A stretch of 64,000 nt of DNA from JAJFUE01 sp041687335 (GTDB lineage Bacteria > Sumerlaeota > Sumerlaeia > MVZB01). This document shows positions 61,859-64,000 of this stretch, piece after piece. A program made the translations under genes and the position numbers. Every line of letters begins with the position of its first letter. Position 1 is the first letter of the stretch. Below the pieces are notes generated by a model. That model made no database searches. It saw only the letters and a program-made list of their open reading frames with translations, and had not been told where the DNA came from. The DNA is taken from positions 62,001 to 126,000 of the forward strand of contig JAWLCE010000006.1 in NCBI GenBank assembly GCA_041687335.1, read 5' to 3'.

Positions 61859-62512
61859 GTGCTCAAGCGCAGGGGCTTCACCCTCATTGAGTTGCTTATC
61901 GTGGTGGCGATCATCGGCATCCTGGCGGCCGTGGCGCTGCCCAACATGCTCGAGGCGCGCAGGCGGGCGCTGGTCGCCCGCGTTCAATCCGACCATCGCA
62001 TCCTGACCCTCGCGCTCGAATCCTACCGCGTCGATTGCGGCGCCTACCCCAGCGCCGAGAGCAACGGCACCGTCAAATGGTTGAGCTGGATGACCACACC
62101 GGTGGCCTACCTGGCGACGGCGGAGCTGGAGGACCCCTTCTCCGACGGCGCCGACCCCGCCGACCTGGCGACGCTGCGATCCTATAAATTTTACCGTTAT
62201 TACGGCTTCAACGAGATGGGGTATGTCAACGCCTGTAACATTAATGGCGAGCTGTTGGGGGTCTATACCCCCCCCGGCGAGCCGCGCCTGCGGGCCTACG
62301 TCCTGTTCAGTCATGGCCCCGACATGATCCGCACCACCGACGAGCAGGGGCGCACCCTCCTTGCGAGTGAAAACCTCTTCGCCCCCGCGCGTTTCATTGA
62401 TTTTATTTATGATCCAACCAATGGCAGCGTCAGCGGCGGCGAAATCCTGCGGCTGGGCGGCGAACCGGTCGGCCGTCCCGTCCCCGCGTTGCGGCTGATC
62501 CCCTCGCGCTGA
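61859..62512 (+). CDS. Prepilin-like protein (type II secretion / pilin-like)
   Basis: A 217-residue protein with the class III signal peptide RRGFTLIELLIVVAIIGILA at residues 4-23: cleavage after Gly6, Phe+1, Glu+5, then the hydrophobic helix and ALPNMLEARRRALVARVQSD. This long-form pseudopilin with a large C-terminal globular domain is typical of PVC/BRC1-like bacteria, which carry many such genes. GTG start directly after the methyltransferase stop. The role (secretion pseudopilin or minor pilin) cannot be told from one gene. Confidence 0.88.
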   Translation: MLKRRGFTLIELLIVVAIIGILAAVALPNMLEARRRALVARVQSDHRILTLALESYRVDCGAYPSAESNGTVKWLSWMTTPVAYLATAELEDPFSDGADPADLATLRSYKFYRYYGFNEMGYVNACNINGELLGVYTPPGEPRLRAYVLFSHGPDMIRTTDEQGRTLLASENLFAPARFIDFIYDPTNGSVSGGEILRLGGEPVGRPVPALRLIPSR

Positions 62513-62606
62513 GCGGGCCGGCGGGGCACTCCAGTCGTTGACACTGGGGCGCTTGACGTGGCTAAATTTGGGGCGCTCCGGACGCAGCGTGGGAGGAACC
62601 GACGCC

Positions 62607-63878
62607 TTGGCCCGCATCTTACGCCTTTATGTTATTCGTGAAATCCTCACCCCGACGGTGATGGCGCTGGTCACGATCACGCTGATGCTGATCATGCGCG
62701 AGATTTACCAACTGGTCGACCTGATCATGCAACCGGGGGTCTCGCTGCGCCAGGTGCTGGGCGTGATGGGCTCACTGCTCCCCTCGGTGCTGATCTTCTG
62801 CGCCCCGATGGCGATCCTGATCGGGGTCATTATCGGCGTGGGCCGGATGGTGCTGGATCGCGAGATTCTGGCGATGCGCGCCAGCGGGCTGAACCTGCTG
62901 AGCGTCTTTGCCCCCACGCTGGGGCTGGCGGCGGTGGCTAGCCTGCTGATCCTGTTCTTGTCTGCAACCTACATTCCCCACACGATCGTGCGGATGCTCA
63001 ACCACCTGGAGGACCTGACCCGGGCGGTGATCACCTCGCTGGAGCCCGGGCGCTTCTACGAGAGCGACAAGCTGGGGCTGGGCAAGGGCGCCAAGGATGA
63101 ATTCATCCTCTACTTCCGTGAATATGAGCCGGATCGTCAAGGAATGCGGGGGATCGTGCTCAAGCTGGAGGCTGACAACCTCAACCTGCTCGACGAGCAG
63201 AACTTCGGCCGCCCCGGCGAGGAGAGCGAGCAGACCAACCCGCTGCCGGTCAGCGACGCGATGTTTCCGGCTGACCTCACCGGCGAGGAGCGAGCCTATG
63301 CCGCCGAGCTGGCCGCCGCCGGCCGCGACCATGACCTGACGACGGTGTTTGCCAGCTCCGGGCGCATCGATGTGGGCATCAGGGACAGCGAGTCCGACGG
63401 CGCCAAGAAGCTGTCGCTGCTGCTGACGCTCAAGAATGGCTCAATGCACCAGAAGTCGGCCGACAGCACCAATCCGCAATATATCACCAGCCAGTTTGAA
63501 GATTTCGAGATGTTCCAGATGCGCGAGGCCGCCATCCAGAAGGAGGCGCGCGCGCTGACCAATCTCGAGCTGCGCTCGGATCTGCAGGGCTGGGCCGGTT
63601 CGGCGATGCGCGAGATCGTGGACCGCCAGGCGCGCGGCTGGGCCTTTTTCGTTTTTACGCTCATCGGCATTCCGCTGGCGATCCGCACGCGGCTGGGCGG
63701 CAAATCGTGGGCCATTTTGCTCGCAATCATGCTGATGCTCGTTTACTTTGTGCTGATGCAAATGGGGCTGACCATGATCGACAACGGCAAGCCGTTGGGG
63801 ATCGCGGTGGCCTTCCTGCCCAACCTGCTGTTCCTGATGGTGGGAGTGGTGTTGTGGTGGCAGACCCTGAGGAGTTGA
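62607..63878 (+). CDS. LptF/LptG (YjgP/YjgQ) family permease
   Basis: A 423-residue inner-membrane protein with three N-terminal and three C-terminal membrane segments around a periplasmic beta-jellyroll, the LptF/G layout. N-terminal LRLYVIREILTPTVMAL and the segment ILAMRASGLNLLSVFAP match the family; the last segments include IGIPLAIRTRLGGKSWAI. It takes part in lipopolysaccharide transport from inner to outer membrane and marks a diderm cell. TTG 62607 is chosen because GGGAGGAA lies eight bases before it; an upstream in-frame TTG at 62538 would add 23 hydrophilic residues. LptF versus LptG is not decidable. Confidence 0.88.
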   Translation: MARILRLYVIREILTPTVMALVTITLMLIMREIYQLVDLIMQPGVSLRQVLGVMGSLLPSVLIFCAPMAILIGVIIGVGRMVLDREILAMRASGLNLLSVFAPTLGLAAVASLLILFLSATYIPHTIVRMLNHLEDLTRAVITSLEPGRFYESDKLGLGKGAKDEFILYFREYEPDRQGMRGIVLKLEADNLNLLDEQNFGRPGEESEQTNPLPVSDAMFPADLTGEERAYAAELAAAGRDHDLTTVFASSGRIDVGIRDSESDGAKKLSLLLTLKNGSMHQKSADSTNPQYITSQFEDFEMFQMREAAIQKEARALTNLELRSDLQGWAGSAMREIVDRQARGWAFFVFTLIGIPLAIRTRLGGKSWAILLAIMLMLVYFVLMQMGLTMIDNGKPLGIAVAFLPNLLFLMVGVVLWWQTLRS

Positions 63879-63882
63879 ACCG

Positions 63883-64000
63883 ATGCCGATGCCCTGTTCC
63901 CGTTCCCGGCTCCTCGCGCCGCTGGCCTTGCTGCTGGCGGCCTTTCTGAGTGCCGCCTCGCCGGCCCAGGATCCCGCCGCGCCCGCACGCGCCCCCGAGC
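63883..64000 (+). CDS. Start of a secreted protein, cut by window end
   Basis: ATG 63883 follows GAGGAG by eight bases and begins a signal peptide (basic MPMPCSRSR, hydrophobic LLAPLALLLAAFL, cleavage-like ASPAQ). Only 39 residues are visible. It may form an operon with the LptF/G-like gene, ending four bases upstream. Function unknown. Confidence 0.7.
   Translation, partial: MPMPCSRSRLLAPLALLLAAFLSAASPAQDPAAPARAPE

Overview
The window is GC-rich chromosomal DNA from a diderm bacterium. Evidence for two membranes: an LptF/LptG-type permease, a Wzc-type polysaccharide co-polymerase, a type II/IV-pilus-like prepilin and a very large alpha-2-macroglobulin. Intergenic DNA is filled with short hairpin repeats, and rhamnosidase, heparinase-like and NAGPA-type genes are present. 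This combination is what I associate with uncultured lineages such as Sumerlaeota/BRC1, Lentisphaerota or other PVC-like groups. The phylum is inference; no rRNA or tRNA gene was seen.

Layout. (1) 114-3139: HPr-kinase-like protein, asparagine-synthetase-like cyclase and a 45-residue peptide with a lasso-type leader (locus 1). (2) 3539-5352: two-gene ABC-2 exporter, then about 1.1 kb of repeats. (3) 6474-35420: a long, mostly co-directional exopolysaccharide cluster: RmlA, fused ketoisomerase/acyltransferase, DegT aminotransferase, RmlC, PglK/MsbA-like flippase, about nine glycosyltransferases, pyruvyl transferase with an FrhB-like iron-sulfur protein, Wzy-type polymerase, fused dehydrogenase/oxidoreductase with a heparinase-like protein, nucleotidyltransferase (PF14907 type), Wzc-type tyrosine kinase and a NusG paralogue. 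(4) 35421-47400: a repeat-rich accessory region with two more RiPP loci. Locus 2 (minus strand) has a 57-residue precursor, a phosphoribosyltransferase-PqqD fusion, a second cyclase and a stand-alone PqqD. Locus 3 (plus strand) has a 56-residue precursor, a third cyclase and a second HPr-kinase-like protein. (5) 47401-54135: FAD-dependent oxidoreductase, GH78 alpha-L-rhamnosidase and a NAGPA-domain protein, all secreted. (6) 54228-64000: alpha-2-macroglobulin, PyrF, methyltransferase, prepilin, LptF/G-like permease and the start of a secreted protein.

The most notable content is the three-locus, lasso-like RiPP system. All three precursors share an aromatic-x-x-P...G...L-T leader with the same internal spacing. 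Precursors 2 and 3 align without gaps from Met1 and both place Asp37 nine residues after the leader end predicted by the Thr(-2) rule. Each has its own cyclase, in which the glutaminase nucleophile Cys is replaced by Gly or Ala. No B2-type leader peptidase is visible, PqqD occurs both alone and fused to a phosphoribosyltransferase-like domain, and two HPr-kinase-like proteins plus a nucleotidyltransferase could act as tailoring enzymes. I know of no described RiPP pathway with the phosphoribosyltransferase-PqqD fusion, so this is the best candidate for an undescribed system here.
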